Origin: an uncultured Lachnospiraceae bacterium
Lineage (GTDB): Bacteria > Bacillota > Clostridia > Lachnospirales > Lachnospiraceae
NCBI GenBank assembly: GCA_910584695.1
Contig: CAJUBR010000011.1
Coordinates: 1 to 48,210 of the forward strand
Direction of reading: 5' to 3'
Length of the DNA stretch: 48,210 nucleotides
Positions 1-9,125 of the stretch are shown one piece after another. Each line of letters opens with the position of its first letter. Positions within the stretch are counted from its first letter, which is position 1. The position numbers and the translations under genes were made by a program. The notes under the pieces are model-generated. The model did not search any database, was not told the DNA's origin, and saw only the letters and a program-made list of their open reading frames with translations.

Positions 1-147
1 AATATGTGAGTTGGTCATGTTACTTAATGAAAAATCAACGGCACGGTAACTTCCTGTGACGGGCATTGCTGCTATCGCTCGCTTTGCAGATAACTCACCC
101 ATTCTGCTACTGTTGCCACCCGCTAAAATTACTCCGATTGCTCTCAT
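1..147 (-). CDS. glgD: GlgD, glucose-1-phosphate adenylyltransferase regulatory-type subunit (5' part only)
   Basis: The minus strand reads MRAIGVILAGGNSSRMGEL, then a stretch ending in VDFSLSNMTNS, before the window edge cuts the gene after about 49 codons. This is the N-terminal nucleotide-binding region of the GlgC/GlgD family, in the variant form (GGNSSRMGEL) typical of GlgD. The ATG overlaps the glgC stop as ATGA (147-144), so the two genes are translationally coupled. In Firmicutes GlgD pairs with GlgC to form the ADP-glucose pyrophosphorylase of glycogen synthesis. Only the start can be judged here. Confidence 0.9.
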   Translation of the reverse strand, partial: MRAIGVILAGGNSSRMGELSAKRAIAAMPVTGSYRAVDFSLSNMTNSHI

Positions 148-1418
148 ACTAAGTCACCTACCTTTATCAAACTAGAACCACTCTTCAGCAATCCATCCGG
201 ATATTCATCTGCCTGTGTAGGACCAAAAATTGCCGTGTTCTTACCAACTTTAACTCCGTCTGGGACGGTTGAATGTTCTCCAATGGTAACCAACCCAAAG
301 GAATAGATATGCGGTGCCAAATCATTTGGTGCCTCTTCACCAACACCGAGTTCAACACTGTTTCCAATCTGTACATTCTCCGCAATAATCGCTTTATTGA
401 TAATCGCACCTTCTCCTATCGTTGTACCGTTCATAATAATAGAATCTCTTATCACTGCCCCCTTTCCGATTGTTACGCCGGAACCAATTACACAACGGCT
501 GACTTCTCCGTAAACCTCCGTGCCTTCTCCTATAATACTTTCTGTTACAACACCCGTTTCGTCAATATACTGTGGTGTCAGCCTATCATTCTTCGTATAA
601 ATTCTCCAAAATTCCTCATACAAATTGAATTCCGGAATAATATCAATTAATTCCATATTGGCTTCCCAATAAGAGCCTAAGGTTCCGACATCCTTCCAAT
701 ATCCCTTAAAGTCATAGGCGACAACTTTAGCTCCATTCTGGTGACAATGCGGAATGATATGTTTCCCAAAATCGCAGGAAGGAACGTCTTTTAATTCCTG
801 AAGTGCTGATTTCAATATACTCCACTTGAAAATATAGATTCCCATGGATGCTTTGTTGCTTCTTGGCTTCTCAGGTTTCTCTTCAAATTCCTGAATAACA
901 CTATTCTCATCTGTAATCACAACACCAAAACGACTGGCTTCTTCAATCGGCACTTCATACGTAGCCAGTGTAATGTCTGCCTCCATTGATTTGTGGAAAT
1001 CTAACATTACTTCATAATCCATTTTATAAATATGATCTCCCGACAGGATAAGAACATATTCCGGATTATAATAATCAATATACTCCAGGTTTTGATAAAT
1101 TGCATTCGCTGTACCTGTATACCATTGGCTGTTCGTGCTCTTTTCATATGGTGGTAAAACTGTCACACCACCTATATTCCGATCCAAATCCCAAGGAACA
1201 CCTATTCCGATATGCTGATTCAGGCGAAGTGGTCTATATTGCGTTAAGACTCCTACTGTATCAATCCCTGAGTTAATACAATTACTGAGCGGAAAATCAA
1301 TAATCTTATACTTTCCACCAAAAGCAACTGCAGGCTTCGCAAGCTTCGCAGTGAGTACACCCAGTCTGCTTCCCTGTCCACCAGCCAACAGCATGGCAAT
1401 CATTTCCTTCTTAATCAT
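144..1418 (-). CDS. glgC: Glucose-1-phosphate adenylyltransferase GlgC (ADP-glucose pyrophosphorylase)
   Basis: Makes ADP-glucose from glucose-1-phosphate and ATP, the committed step of glycogen synthesis in the cytoplasm. The 424-residue product has the family's usual length. It opens with the nucleotidyltransferase loop GGQGSRLGVLTAKLAKPAV (about residues 13-31), followed by IDFPLSNCINSG, LSGDHIYKMDY (sugar-nucleotide binding, about 125-135) and a C-terminal left-handed beta-helix of hexapeptide repeats (about 295-385). The ATG has a strong ribosome site (AAAGGGGTGA) 6 bases upstream. The stop overlaps the glgD start by 4 bases (ATGA), so the two form an operon. An extended -10 promoter lies 33 bases upstream. 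Confidence 0.96.
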   Translation of the reverse strand: MIKKEMIAMLLAGGQGSRLGVLTAKLAKPAVAFGGKYKIIDFPLSNCINSGIDTVGVLTQYRPLRLNQHIGIGVPWDLDRNIGGVTVLPPYEKSTNSQWYTGTANAIYQNLEYIDYYNPEYVLILSGDHIYKMDYEVMLDFHKSMEADITLATYEVPIEEASRFGVVITDENSVIQEFEEKPEKPRSNKASMGIYIFKWSILKSALQELKDVPSCDFGKHIIPHCHQNGAKVVAYDFKGYWKDVGTLGSYWEANMELIDIIPEFNLYEEFWRIYTKNDRLTPQYIDETGVVTESIIGEGTEVYGEVSRCVIGSGVTIGKGAVIRDSIIMNGTTIGEGAIINKAIIAENVQIGNSVELGVGEEAPNDLAPHIYSFGLVTIGEHSTVPDGVKVGKNTAIFGPTQADEYPDGLLKSGSSLIKVGDLV

Positions 1419-1778
1419 AGTGTCACCCCTTTACGCAAGTTATATTGTGTATTATACCATTAAACACTTGAAAATAAAAGATTTTTTATGCAATTTTACA
1501 TATAAATTCCAATTTTTGTGGATTCTCTCTGCGGAGTCGCCATTTTTACAATGATTTTTTTATTTTTTTGTCGTTTTTTTTCATACATTTTATCATTTTT
1601 GCACAATTTTAACATCTTAGTTTCCGAATGTTTATAATCTAATTTTATTATTTCGAATTGCTATTTTATAACATTTATCCAAAAAACAAAAAACAAGAAA
1701 TACAATCTTTTTATAGCACATTTTGAGCAAATGGGGTATAGTAATATTAATGATTAATCCAGAGAGGACGTGTTAAGA
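1419..1778. other. AT-rich divergent intergenic region glgC/asnS
   Basis: About 360 bases separate the divergent glgC and asnS starts. The stretch is strongly AT-rich with long T and A runs. Apart from the glgC extended -10 and a TATAGT-like -10 near 1737 for asnS with no good -35, I see no gene, T-box or other riboswitch in it. Confidence 0.6.
1451..1459 (-). promoter_or_regulatory. Extended -10 promoter for glgCD
   Basis: On the minus strand TGGTATAAT (TG-N-TATAAT, an extended -10) lies 33 bases upstream of the glgC ATG. The -35 position at 17 bp spacing (TTTTAT) is poor, which is normal for extended -10 promoters. Seen by eye only. Confidence 0.55.
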
Positions 1779-3170
1779 ATGAATATAATCCAGATAAAAG
1801 AAGTATTTCAAAAAAGTAACGAATACTCTGATAAAAAACTGACTATCTGCGGATGGGTTAAAAGCAACCGCAATTCCAAAGCCTTTGGCTTTATTACAAT
1901 AAATGACGGAACTTCTTTCCAACCTATTCAGGTTGTTTATGATGAAAGGCTGAATAATTTTGATATTGTCAGCAGAATAAATGTTGGTGCTGCATTGATT
2001 ATTACCGGAACTTTAATTCTTACACCTGATGCTAAACAGCCCTTTGAGATTCAAGCAGATGAAGTCATTATGGAAGGGGCTTGTCCCGGTGATTATCCCC
2101 TTCAAAAAAAGCGGCACAGTTTTGAATATTTAAGGACAATCTCACATTTAAGACCACGCACCAACACCTTCCAGGCAGTATTCCGTATTCGTTCTCTGGC
2201 CGCCTATTCAATTCACAAATTCTTTCAGGAACAGAACTTTATCTATGTTCACACTCCAATCATTACCGGAAGCGATTGTGAGGGGGCCGGTGAAATGTTC
2301 CGGGTTACCACCTTAAACCCTGCAACACCTCCGCTTTCAGATAATGGAGAAGTTAATTTTAAAGAAGATTTTTTCGGAAAAATGACTTCCCTAACAGTGA
2401 GTGGACAGTTAAATGGTGAAACTTTTGCTCAGGCATTCCGAAATATTTATACATTTGGACCGACTTTCCGTGCAGAAAACTCCAACACCACAAGGCATGC
2501 AGCAGAATTCTGGATGATTGAACCGGAAATCGCATTTGCAGACCTTACGGATGATATGCAGCTTGCAGAATCCATGTTAAAATATATTATCTCCTATGTC
2601 ATGGAACATGCTCCGGAAGAAATGCAGTTTTTTAATAATTTTGTGGACAAGGGGCTTATGGAACGTCTTAACCACGTACTAAACTCTGCCTTTGAACATA
2701 TAACCTATACAGAAGCCATCAGACTTCTTGAGCCATATAACGACCAATTTGAATATAAAATAAGTTGGGGCTGCGATCTTCAGACGGAACATGAACGCTG
2801 TCTGACAGAAACTATTTTCCAACGTCCCGTATTTGTAACAGACTATCCAAAAGAAATTAAGGCCTTCTATATGAAACTAAATGATGACAACAAAACAGTA
2901 GCCGCAATGGACTGCCTGGTTCCGGGCATTGGTGAAATTATCGGTGGCAGCCAGCGTGAAGACAACTACGATAAACTGCTTCTCCGCATGAGAGAATGTA
3001 ATCTTAATACCGATGATTACCAATTCTATTTAGATCTCCGTAAATATGGTTCCACACGGCATGCAGGTTTTGGTCTCGGCTTTGAACGGCTTATCATGTA
3101 TATTACCGGAATGGGGAATATACGGGATGTAATCCCATTTCCACGCACTGTAAACAATTGCGAACTGTAA
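1779..3170 (+). CDS. asnS: Asparaginyl-tRNA synthetase
   Basis: Charges tRNA-Asn with asparagine. The product is 463 residues, the normal bacterial AsnRS length. An N-terminal OB-fold anticodon-binding domain (about 1-115, with ICGWVKSNRNSKAFGFI) precedes a class II catalytic core, with motif 2 FRAENSNTTRHAAEFWMIEP and motif 3 GFGLGFERLIMYITG near the C-terminus. The ATG at 1779 is chosen over an in-frame GTG at 1770 because the ribosome site AGAGAGGA (1761-1768) lies 10 bases from the ATG but only one from the GTG. No T-box leader is visible upstream. The gene stands alone, convergent with feoB across a palindromic repeat. Confidence 0.96.
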   Translation: MNIIQIKEVFQKSNEYSDKKLTICGWVKSNRNSKAFGFITINDGTSFQPIQVVYDERLNNFDIVSRINVGAALIITGTLILTPDAKQPFEIQADEVIMEGACPGDYPLQKKRHSFEYLRTISHLRPRTNTFQAVFRIRSLAAYSIHKFFQEQNFIYVHTPIITGSDCEGAGEMFRVTTLNPATPPLSDNGEVNFKEDFFGKMTSLTVSGQLNGETFAQAFRNIYTFGPTFRAENSNTTRHAAEFWMIEPEIAFADLTDDMQLAESMLKYIISYVMEHAPEEMQFFNNFVDKGLMERLNHVLNSAFEHITYTEAIRLLEPYNDQFEYKISWGCDLQTEHERCLTETIFQRPVFVTDYPKEIKAFYMKLNDDNKTVAAMDCLVPGIGEIIGGSQREDNYDKLLLRMRECNLNTDDYQFYLDLRKYGSTRHAGFGLGFERLIMYITGMGNIRDVIPFPRTVNNCEL

Positions 3171-3190
3171 TCTAATGTATTCACCCTTTA

Positions 3191-3309
3191 GCGGCAGTGT
3201 TCAAATACCCGTGCCGGCACGTTTACTTGGCTCGTTGCTCGCAGGAGTCAACAACCCCGTTGCGAGCAACGGGGCATCAATCTTGTAACGCTGCAGAGCA
3301 GCAGGGTAT
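3191..3309. repeat. Dispersed palindromic repeat, copy A
   Basis: Lies between the convergent asnS and feoB stops. It contains a perfect hairpin, CCCCGTTGC-GA-GCAACGGGG (3255-3274), and a second GC-rich part ending in a CAGGGTAT-like motif. Its two modules occur in the opposite order in copy B (10493-10622): the part before 3247 matches the end of copy B, and the part after it matches the start of copy B. It probably serves as a bidirectional terminator or REP-like element. Confidence 0.8.
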
Positions 3310-3315
3310 GTGATT

Positions 3316-5364
3316 TTAAAAAAGCCGTGCAATCTGATAAAACAGTGTAGTTACGATCCATGCGGTTCCAAGCTGTATGCAGACGGAAACTACTGGCCAT
3401 TTTTTACTCCCGGTTTCCTGCCTTATCATCGCTATGGTCGCAATACACGGTACATATAACAGACAAAACAGCATCATCGCATAAGCATTGATACCGGTAA
3501 AGCCCTGTGCTCCAAGCATTGCAGCCAGCGAAGACATCCCAACTGCCCACGATACATTTGTAATACCATAAAGGACACTCAGTGAAGATACCACGACTTC
3601 TTTTGCAGCAATACCGGATAACAATGCCAGTACAATCTGCCAATACCCAAGGCCTGTCGGTTTCATAACCGGCACCAGCAGTTTTCCAAGATGTGCTCCA
3701 AAACTATCCGTCATATCCGCAGCCATTCCATGAGGTCCGAAATTCATTAACAGCCATACCGCAACAGAAGCAATAAATATAGTGGTTCCCGCTTTTGTTA
3801 TGTAATCTTTTATCTTTTCCCATACATAAATCCAAATACTTCTTGCATTCGGTGCCTTATATTCCGGAAGTTCAATCAGTAAATTATTTACACGCTCTGC
3901 CTTCATGATTCTGCTTAATACCAGAGAAGCAGCAACAGCCGTCATCATTCCGATTACATACATGGAAAATGCAGCGAACATCGCATATTTTCCAAAAAAC
4001 ATTCCCGATAATAATACATAAACCGGAAGTTTTGCCGAGCAGCTCATAAATGGTGTTACTAAAATTGTACGCAAGCGGTCTTTCGGGTTCTCCAGTGTCC
4101 GGGATGCCATGACAGCCGGTACACTGCACCCAAATCCCAGCAGCATTGGTATAAATGCCCTTCCGGACAGCCCCAGTTTTCCCATAATATGATTCATAAC
4201 ATAGGCAACACGGCTCATATATCCACTGTCTTCCAAAACCGCCAATGCAAGAAACAAAATAAAAATATTGGGCAGAAAAGACAAAATCCCTCCTACGCCT
4301 GCCAAAGCCCCGTCTACCACCAGTGATACCACCCAGTCTGACGCTTTGCACCAGATTAGAAAATGAGCCGTCTCCTCATACACCCAGTCCAGCCCGGTTT
4401 CCAAAAATCCTTTTAACCAGTCTCCTACCATAAAGGTCAGAAAAAAAACAAATGCCATAATTCCGAGAAATACCGGAACTCCCCAGATTCTATGCGTCAA
4501 AACGGCATCAATCCGATCCGTTTTTTCACTCTTTTCTGTCCGGTTTACCATACACTCTTCCATGACCTCTTCGATAAAGTCATATTTTTGGGCTATGATA
4601 TCTGATTCATAGCTCCGGTCTATGATATCCGAAAGATCCAACGGATATTTCCCGCAGATTTCTTCATCCTCTGCCAGCATTTTAATTGCATGCCATCTTT
4701 TATTTTTCATATCCGGATAGCTTTCCTTCAACTTTATCTTTACTGCATCAATCTTATCTTCAATTTCATCACTATATACGAGCACAAACTCATCATGATG
4801 CTTGTGGATATGCTGTCCCTCACTATGATGGTGTTCCGTCTTGTCAATAGGCTTGTCTTTGTGATGTGCCACTGCGTGCATTAAAATATTCAAACCCGTT
4901 TTTTTTCTTGCACTCACAGGAATCACCGGAATCCCTAACATTTCCGGCAGCCTATGCAGATCAATTTCCATTCCCCGTTCTTCCACAATATCCATCATAT
5001 TCAGTGCTAATACTACCGGTTTACCAAGCTCAATCAACTGCAGGGTAAGATAGAGATTTCTCTCTAAAGAAGAAGCATCCGCAACATCTACAATAACATC
5101 CACTTCTTCACCTAATATATACTCTCTGGATAATGTTTCCTCCATTGTATAGGAAGTAAGAGCATAAATACCGGGCAGATCCACCAGTTTGTAATCATGG
5201 TTATGATACTGGGTATGCCCTTCCTTTTTCTCAACCGTGACACCCGGCCAGTTGGCAACCTTTAATTTAGCACCCGTATATGCATTAAACAATGAGGTCT
5301 TTCCACAATTGGGATTCCCGATAAATGCAACATTAATTACATTCTCTGTCTGGCTCTTAGGCAT
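3316..5364 (-). CDS. feoB: Ferrous iron transporter FeoB
   Basis: GTP-dependent Fe(II) uptake protein of the cytoplasmic membrane, 682 residues. The N-terminal G domain shows G1 GNPNCGKTS (about 16-24), the switch motif GVTVEKKEG, G3 DLPG and G4 NMMD. A histidine-rich linker (about residues 177-191, HHHSEGQHIHKHH) follows, then the polytopic membrane region with gate motifs (LLGFGCSVPAVMASR and a later segment with LLSGIAAKEVVVSS). The ATG overlaps the end of feoA by 8 bases. The histidine cluster between G domain and membrane part is the one slightly unusual feature and might bind metal. No FeoC gene follows. Convergent with asnS. Confidence 0.96.
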   Translation of the reverse strand: MPKSQTENVINVAFIGNPNCGKTSLFNAYTGAKLKVANWPGVTVEKKEGHTQYHNHDYKLVDLPGIYALTSYTMEETLSREYILGEEVDVIVDVADASSLERNLYLTLQLIELGKPVVLALNMMDIVEERGMEIDLHRLPEMLGIPVIPVSARKKTGLNILMHAVAHHKDKPIDKTEHHHSEGQHIHKHHDEFVLVYSDEIEDKIDAVKIKLKESYPDMKNKRWHAIKMLAEDEEICGKYPLDLSDIIDRSYESDIIAQKYDFIEEVMEECMVNRTEKSEKTDRIDAVLTHRIWGVPVFLGIMAFVFFLTFMVGDWLKGFLETGLDWVYEETAHFLIWCKASDWVVSLVVDGALAGVGGILSFLPNIFILFLALAVLEDSGYMSRVAYVMNHIMGKLGLSGRAFIPMLLGFGCSVPAVMASRTLENPKDRLRTILVTPFMSCSAKLPVYVLLSGMFFGKYAMFAAFSMYVIGMMTAVAASLVLSRIMKAERVNNLLIELPEYKAPNARSIWIYVWEKIKDYITKAGTTIFIASVAVWLLMNFGPHGMAADMTDSFGAHLGKLLVPVMKPTGLGYWQIVLALLSGIAAKEVVVSSLSVLYGITNVSWAVGMSSLAAMLGAQGFTGINAYAMMLFCLLYVPCIATIAMIRQETGSKKWPVVSVCIQLGTAWIVTTLFYQIARLF

Positions 5365-5587
5365 TACCCATACCTCCTACATAAATTCCCAAAGCATATT
5401 GTCTGCCAATAGCAAACCTTGTTCCCCGTACTTTTATGATCATGGAACCGTCTCTTTTCCGATTCAGCACCAAAATACTTGCATTCTCTGTCATTCCAAG
5501 CATTTGAAGACGTCTCGAAATATCCTCTTCTAATTCCATATGTTCCAACCGATACGTCTGCTTTAATTCTCCTTCTAATAAAGTCAT
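5357..5587 (-). CDS. feoA: FeoA, small SH3-like component of ferrous iron uptake
   Basis: A 76-residue SH3-fold-type protein with the FeoA pattern of ending RLQMLGMTENASILVLNRKR and GTRFAIGRQYA. FeoA is thought to act on the FeoB cytoplasmic domain. It overlaps feoB by 8 bases and starts 21 bases after the stop of an upstream thioesterase gene, so the three may share a transcript. The ribosome site is weak, which fits translation coupled to the gene before it. No Fur box could be identified with confidence. Confidence 0.92.
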   Translation of the reverse strand: MTLLEGELKQTYRLEHMELEEDISRRLQMLGMTENASILVLNRKRDGSMIIKVRGTRFAIGRQYALGIYVGGMGNA

Positions 5588-5608
5588 TTTGTTACCAGCT
5601 TTCTATTT

Positions 5609-6061
5609 TTAATATCCCTTTTCGATTTCGGAAAGAAAGTCCACACCAACCAATGCATGCATTGTCTCGTATATCTTCGCATAATCCTTTTTTAACCGCA
5701 CTGGTTTAAAGTCAAAATCCACAAAACAATGTGAACTCCTAGCCTCATTATGGAGAATTCGATAATCTTCCGAGTAAATGCGGTAACTCATCTCAAACTT
5801 TACTCCATGAAAGTTCTCAAGTTTCGGAATGATACAAATTGTCTCGCCAAAATGAGCAGGACTTTTATAGTTGCAAGTTACACTTAACACCGGAATCATA
5901 AGTCCCATTTCTTCTATTTCAAAATAATCCAGATTAATCTGTTTTAAAAAATCCATCCTGCATTCTTCCAGATAGCGAATATAATTGGAATGGTGTACGA
6001 CCTGCATTTTATCTGTCTCGTAATAATTAACCTTCCGCTTAAAAACCTGATATTGTTCCAC
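5609..6061 (-). CDS. YbgC/4HBT-type acyl-CoA thioesterase
   Basis: Hot-dog fold thioesterase of 150 residues. The N-terminal motif YYETDKMQVVHHSNYIRYLE corresponds to the YbgC/FadM active-site region (Y-x-x-TD-x(4)-VH-H-x-NY). I place the start at a GTG (6061-6059) because TAAGGAG lies exactly 7 bases upstream; an in-frame ATG 11 codons earlier has no ribosome site and adds a basic tail outside the domain. It probably hydrolyses acyl-CoA or a similar thioester, substrate unknown. It lies 21 bases upstream of feoA; the link to iron uptake is positional only. Confidence 0.85.
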   Translation of the reverse strand: MEQYQVFKRKVNYYETDKMQVVHHSNYIRYLEECRMDFLKQINLDYFEIEEMGLMIPVLSVTCNYKSPAHFGETICIIPKLENFHGVKFEMSYRIYSEDYRILHNEARSSHCFVDFDFKPVRLKKDYAKIYETMHALVGVDFLSEIEKGY

Positions 6062-6133
6062 TTTTATTCTCCTTATACCAACACGCCGATTCATAAATAA
6101 TTGACACCCTAGCTTGTCCTATTCTTTTGGGTA

Positions 6134-7825
6134 CTAAAATTCCATAATCTCAAAATCCTCATCAAGCTGCATAGTAGCCTGTACATACTCATTGCCCTGT
6201 GCATCTGTTTTTATGTCTTCATCTTTTTTATTTTGCCCGGATTTTTCTTCTGTCGAAACTTTAGCCTCCTCTGTCGGACTGATTGAATCAACCATTTCTA
6301 CTGTCGCCGCCATTTCTGCTTTTTCACGGTTTTCTACTGCACGACTGATAAAACTGCTATCTTTTTCTTTTCCTGCGATTGTTTCCGTCTTTCGGGCTTT
6401 TTCCTTATACTGCCCATCGGATGCCTGCTCTGATTTCTTAAAACGTGGAATAACCGGTGCTTTTTCAGTATCTTTCTCCAATGCCTCTAATTCCCTAATG
6501 GCCTCTTTCACTTCTTCAACATCCGGTTCAGAGTCATTCTCCGAAACCGTTTCTTTTTCTGCACCTTCACCTGCATATTCTATCGGATTCTGTTTTGTTT
6601 CCCCGGTTTTCTTCTCTCTTGCATACTCCTTACCTTCTTCTGATCCGATTTCATCTGTATGCTCTTCTTCCGGTTCCTCTTCGTCTATATATTCTATTTC
6701 ATACTTTTCCCCTTCCTCCAACTCGTCTTCATCTACGTACTCTATCTCGTATTCTTCCCCTTCCTCCAATTCATCCTCATCTACATATACGATTTCATAT
6801 TCTTCGTCATCTTCTATCTCTTCCTGCTTCAAATCAGTGTCGGATATTCCTTCCTGATAGGAAACTTCCGTATCCGGTACTGTGCTCTGTCCTGCCAGAC
6901 TGATATTCGTTTGCTGCGGCATGATAGGGGGATCTGCTATTATATTATTTACATTTCTGTTCAGGAAAGAAAATGTCGTCATAGGCTCTGATGCTTTCAC
7001 ACTGCGGACGGCAGCCCGCATTCCCTCCTGTTTCATCTGTGCAACTGTTGCCATCAAAGCATCCCGCTCTGCCGTCATTTCAGCCAACGCCTGCTCTGTC
7101 CGCTGAGCCTTTTCCTCTGCCTGTCTCGCCTTTTCTTCCTGCTGCTCCTGTAAATCCAAGGTCAACTGAACACTGCCATCCTCATACTCATCCGATGCCA
7201 TTTTCTGCTTCATCCGTTCATTATAAAGCTCATTCGAAAGCAACTGTCCAATTTCTAAAATCTGCTGACCTCTGTCTTCTGTTTCCATCTCCTGAAGTCC
7301 CATCATCAGTTCTGTCCTGTTCTCCGAAATGGTATTCAGCTTTTCATCCAGGACCTGTAAAATAATTTCATAGTCACTACGGATATTGTGATACGCATCT
7401 GCAATCAGCTCTGTTACCTCCGTCAGCATTTCATCTGTATATATAAGGGATGCGGCATATATCTCATTCGCATTTCCAAGTGCACTTCTCTCCTCATCCT
7501 CTAACATATCATAATTAAGCGGTGCTACATTGGTAGCTCTCCGTGTAACACGCATACGGCTTGCAGAATGCTCTGCCTGATAAATAATTTTTTCTGCTTC
7601 TTTCTTGGCTTCATTGATGATTCTCCCCTTACGGTCATTTACCTCATGATAGGTTTTTAGTTCAATCTCTATCTGAGATGCCAATTCCGATAAAAGCGAT
7701 TTCACCTCGTCCTTGTAAATTGTCACCTTACCAGATGTCAAAGGGACTGGAGATGCATTTTCTATGATTCCCTGTAAACGGTCAATAATTTCCTTTGTTC
7801 TGCTCTTTTCCGTAATCGTTGCCAT
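6134..7825 (-). CDS. Large acidic coiled-coil protein with DivIVA/V-ATPase-H-like N-terminal region
   Basis: A 563-residue cytoplasmic protein without signal or membrane segment. Residues about 1-90 (including INEAKKEAEKIIYQAEHSA) resemble the coiled-coil segment in clostridial DivIVA-like or ATP-synthase-subunit-like proteins. Residues about 90-210 are helical, about 215-265 form a charged coiled coil (QEEKARQAEEKAQRTEQA), and about 335-390 contain three tandem copies of a 16-residue acidic unit. The remainder is low-complexity and charged. The ATG at 7825 follows AGGAGG at 8-base spacing and is preferred to an upstream in-frame ATG. It is upstream of the thioesterase/feoAB run. Function not recognised; a structural or cell-envelope role is a guess. 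Confidence 0.75.
   Translation of the reverse strand: MATITEKSRTKEIIDRLQGIIENASPVPLTSGKVTIYKDEVKSLLSELASQIEIELKTYHEVNDRKGRIINEAKKEAEKIIYQAEHSASRMRVTRRATNVAPLNYDMLEDEERSALGNANEIYAASLIYTDEMLTEVTELIADAYHNIRSDYEIILQVLDEKLNTISENRTELMMGLQEMETEDRGQQILEIGQLLSNELYNERMKQKMASDEYEDGSVQLTLDLQEQQEEKARQAEEKAQRTEQALAEMTAERDALMATVAQMKQEGMRAAVRSVKASEPMTTFSFLNRNVNNIIADPPIMPQQTNISLAGQSTVPDTEVSYQEGISDTDLKQEEIEDDEEYEIVYVDEDELEEGEEYEIEYVDEDELEEGEKYEIEYIDEEEPEEEHTDEIGSEEGKEYAREKKTGETKQNPIEYAGEGAEKETVSENDSEPDVEEVKEAIRELEALEKDTEKAPVIPRFKKSEQASDGQYKEKARKTETIAGKEKDSSFISRAVENREKAEMAATVEMVDSISPTEEAKVSTEEKSGQNKKDEDIKTDAQGNEYVQATMQLDEDFEIMEF
6665..6806 (-). repeat. Three tandem 48-bp repeats encoding an acidic 16-residue unit
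   Basis: Inside the coiled-coil protein gene, three consecutive 48-base units encode variants of E-Y-E-I-(V/E)-Y-V-D-E-D-E-L-E-E-G-E. The second and third units in coding order carry small changes (YIDEEEPEEE). Such repeats often change copy number between strains. Confidence 0.85.
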
Positions 7826-8242
7826 TGTACATTCCTCCTGCATTTTCCTTCGTACAGTGCAAATCTCCTACAATTATACATAGATTATAACAAAATTATT
7901 ACATCTTCGCAATTTCTTTGTAACATTTAGCTTCTCCATCTCTTAAACAGATGATTCTTTTCTTATTCGTGCAACTGTTTCCATCCAGCCTTCCATTGCC
8001 GCTTTCCCGGTTGGAAATGACCGTATAATGCCTGCAGCCCTTTAATACTCCCCCTTTTGTATACGACTATTTTAACACAACAAATTAAAAAATACTACCG
8101 AATCCATCTATCTGGTTTCTCCATTTTTAGATAGATGATTTTTTCTCAACTTGTATTTTTTCCATTTCCTTATATTTTCTTCATTATCTGCATATTCTAT
8201 TATCATGGCAATTTTATTTGTTTAATAAGAAAGGAGCACATT
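7826..8242. other. Divergent intergenic region upstream of superoxide dismutase
   Basis: About 415 bases between the coiled-coil gene and the SOD gene. It contains a hairpin followed by a T run (8105-8144) and otherwise AT-rich sequence. A minus-strand stretch around 7940-8040 reads open for about 30 codons, but it has no start or ribosome site and I do not call it a gene. Confidence 0.5.
8105..8144 (+). terminator. Possible terminator or attenuator upstream of SOD
   Basis: A perfect 9-bp stem (CATCTATCT 8105-8113 with AGATAGATG 8129-8137) is followed on the plus strand by ATTTTTT. No plus-strand gene precedes it, so it may belong to the SOD leader. It is AT-rich and therefore weak. Confidence 0.35.
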
Positions 8243-8869
8243 ATGCAATACCCATTTGAGATTCAGCCTCTACCATATGAATATAACGCTCTGGAGCCTT
8301 ACCTATGTGAGGAAATCCTACATTTTCATCATGGCAAGCATTATGCAACTTATGTTGAAAAATTAAATGATATTCTTAAAAATTATCCAAATCTTCAAAA
8401 TATGTCCTTAGATGAACTGTTGATCAATACAGATGAATTACCAAATGAAGCAAAAACTTCTATTAAGAATAATGCAGGCGGTGTCTATAACCACGAGCTG
8501 TATTTTGCATGTATGAACCATACAGACTGCGAACTTCCCACCGATAAGCTTGCATTAGCTATCAACTCAGCCTTTGGTTCTATTGACCAGTTCCGGGCAG
8601 AATTTACAGCCGCTGCGACAAACCAGTTTGGTTCCGGTTATGCATGGCTGATTCTCAGTAATGGCAAATTGGAGATTATCGCAACACCAAACCAGGACAC
8701 TCCAATTTCTCTTACTGTAACACCTCTGCTCTGCATCGATGTCTGGGAGCATGCGTATTATCTGCAATATCAGAACCGAAGAGCCGATTATATCGAAAAC
8801 TGGTTTAACTTGATCAACTGGAATTTTGTGGGTGCACGGTATATGTCTCTGATGAAGGAGGCAAACTAA
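8243..8869 (+). CDS. Fe/Mn-type superoxide dismutase
   Basis: Dismutates superoxide to hydrogen peroxide and oxygen; 208 residues, the standard length. The metal ligands are recognisable: the histidine in FHHGKHYATYVEKLN (about residue 28), the histidine in GGVYNHELYF (about 80), and the aspartate and histidine in CIDVWEHAYYLQY (about 165-169). The start is the ATG at 8243, with AAGGAG (8231-8236) 6 bases upstream; an in-frame upstream extension lacks any ribosome site. Whether it uses iron or manganese cannot be decided by eye. It is followed by an oxygen/NO-type hemerythrin signalling gene, which fits an oxidative-stress neighbourhood. Confidence 0.93.
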   Translation: MQYPFEIQPLPYEYNALEPYLCEEILHFHHGKHYATYVEKLNDILKNYPNLQNMSLDELLINTDELPNEAKTSIKNNAGGVYNHELYFACMNHTDCELPTDKLALAINSAFGSIDQFRAEFTAAATNQFGSGYAWLILSNGKLEIIATPNQDTPISLTVTPLLCIDVWEHAYYLQYQNRRADYIENWFNLINWNFVGARYMSLMKEAN

Positions 8870-9042
8870 ACTTAATTAATACAGAGGATTGCAGTATGAT
8901 GGACTGGATTTAGGATGCTGACACTTGTGTCCAGATAAGCAAAGCTCCTGTTCCGGTCCCTGCATCTGCCACAATGCATTGCGATTAAAAACGACAATCT
9001 CGGAAGATTCTGCCTTTCAAAGCTGATTTAAGGTATTTAAGC

Positions 9043-9072
9043 TTGCAATATAGTCACAATATGTCATATAAT
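9043..9072 (+). promoter_or_regulatory. Promoter for the hemerythrin-receiver gene
   Basis: TTGCAA (9043-9048), an 18-bp spacer, then a perfect TATAAT (9067-9072), ending 53 bases before the start codon. Confidence 0.65.
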
Positions 9073-9125
9073 AGTGTGCAAAGATATTTAAATATAAATT
9101 CGACTAGTGCAAAGGAGGATATCTA

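Noticed and set aside
1419..1778. T-box leader for asnS
   Set aside because: No specifier stem, no T-box sequence (TGGNACCGCG-like) and no terminator are visible upstream of asnS.
6192..7365. Several long plus-strand open frames opposite the coiled-coil gene, rich in Ser, Phe and Pro
   Set aside because: They are antisense to a well-supported gene with a strong ribosome site. Their composition simply mirrors its acidic Glu/Asp codons.
7940..8040. Minus-strand stretch reading about 30 codons (RSFPTGKAAMEGWMETVARI) upstream of the coiled-coil gene
   Set aside because: No start codon, ribosome site or recognisable motif, and a stop lies immediately upstream. It could be an old remnant, but this cannot be supported.
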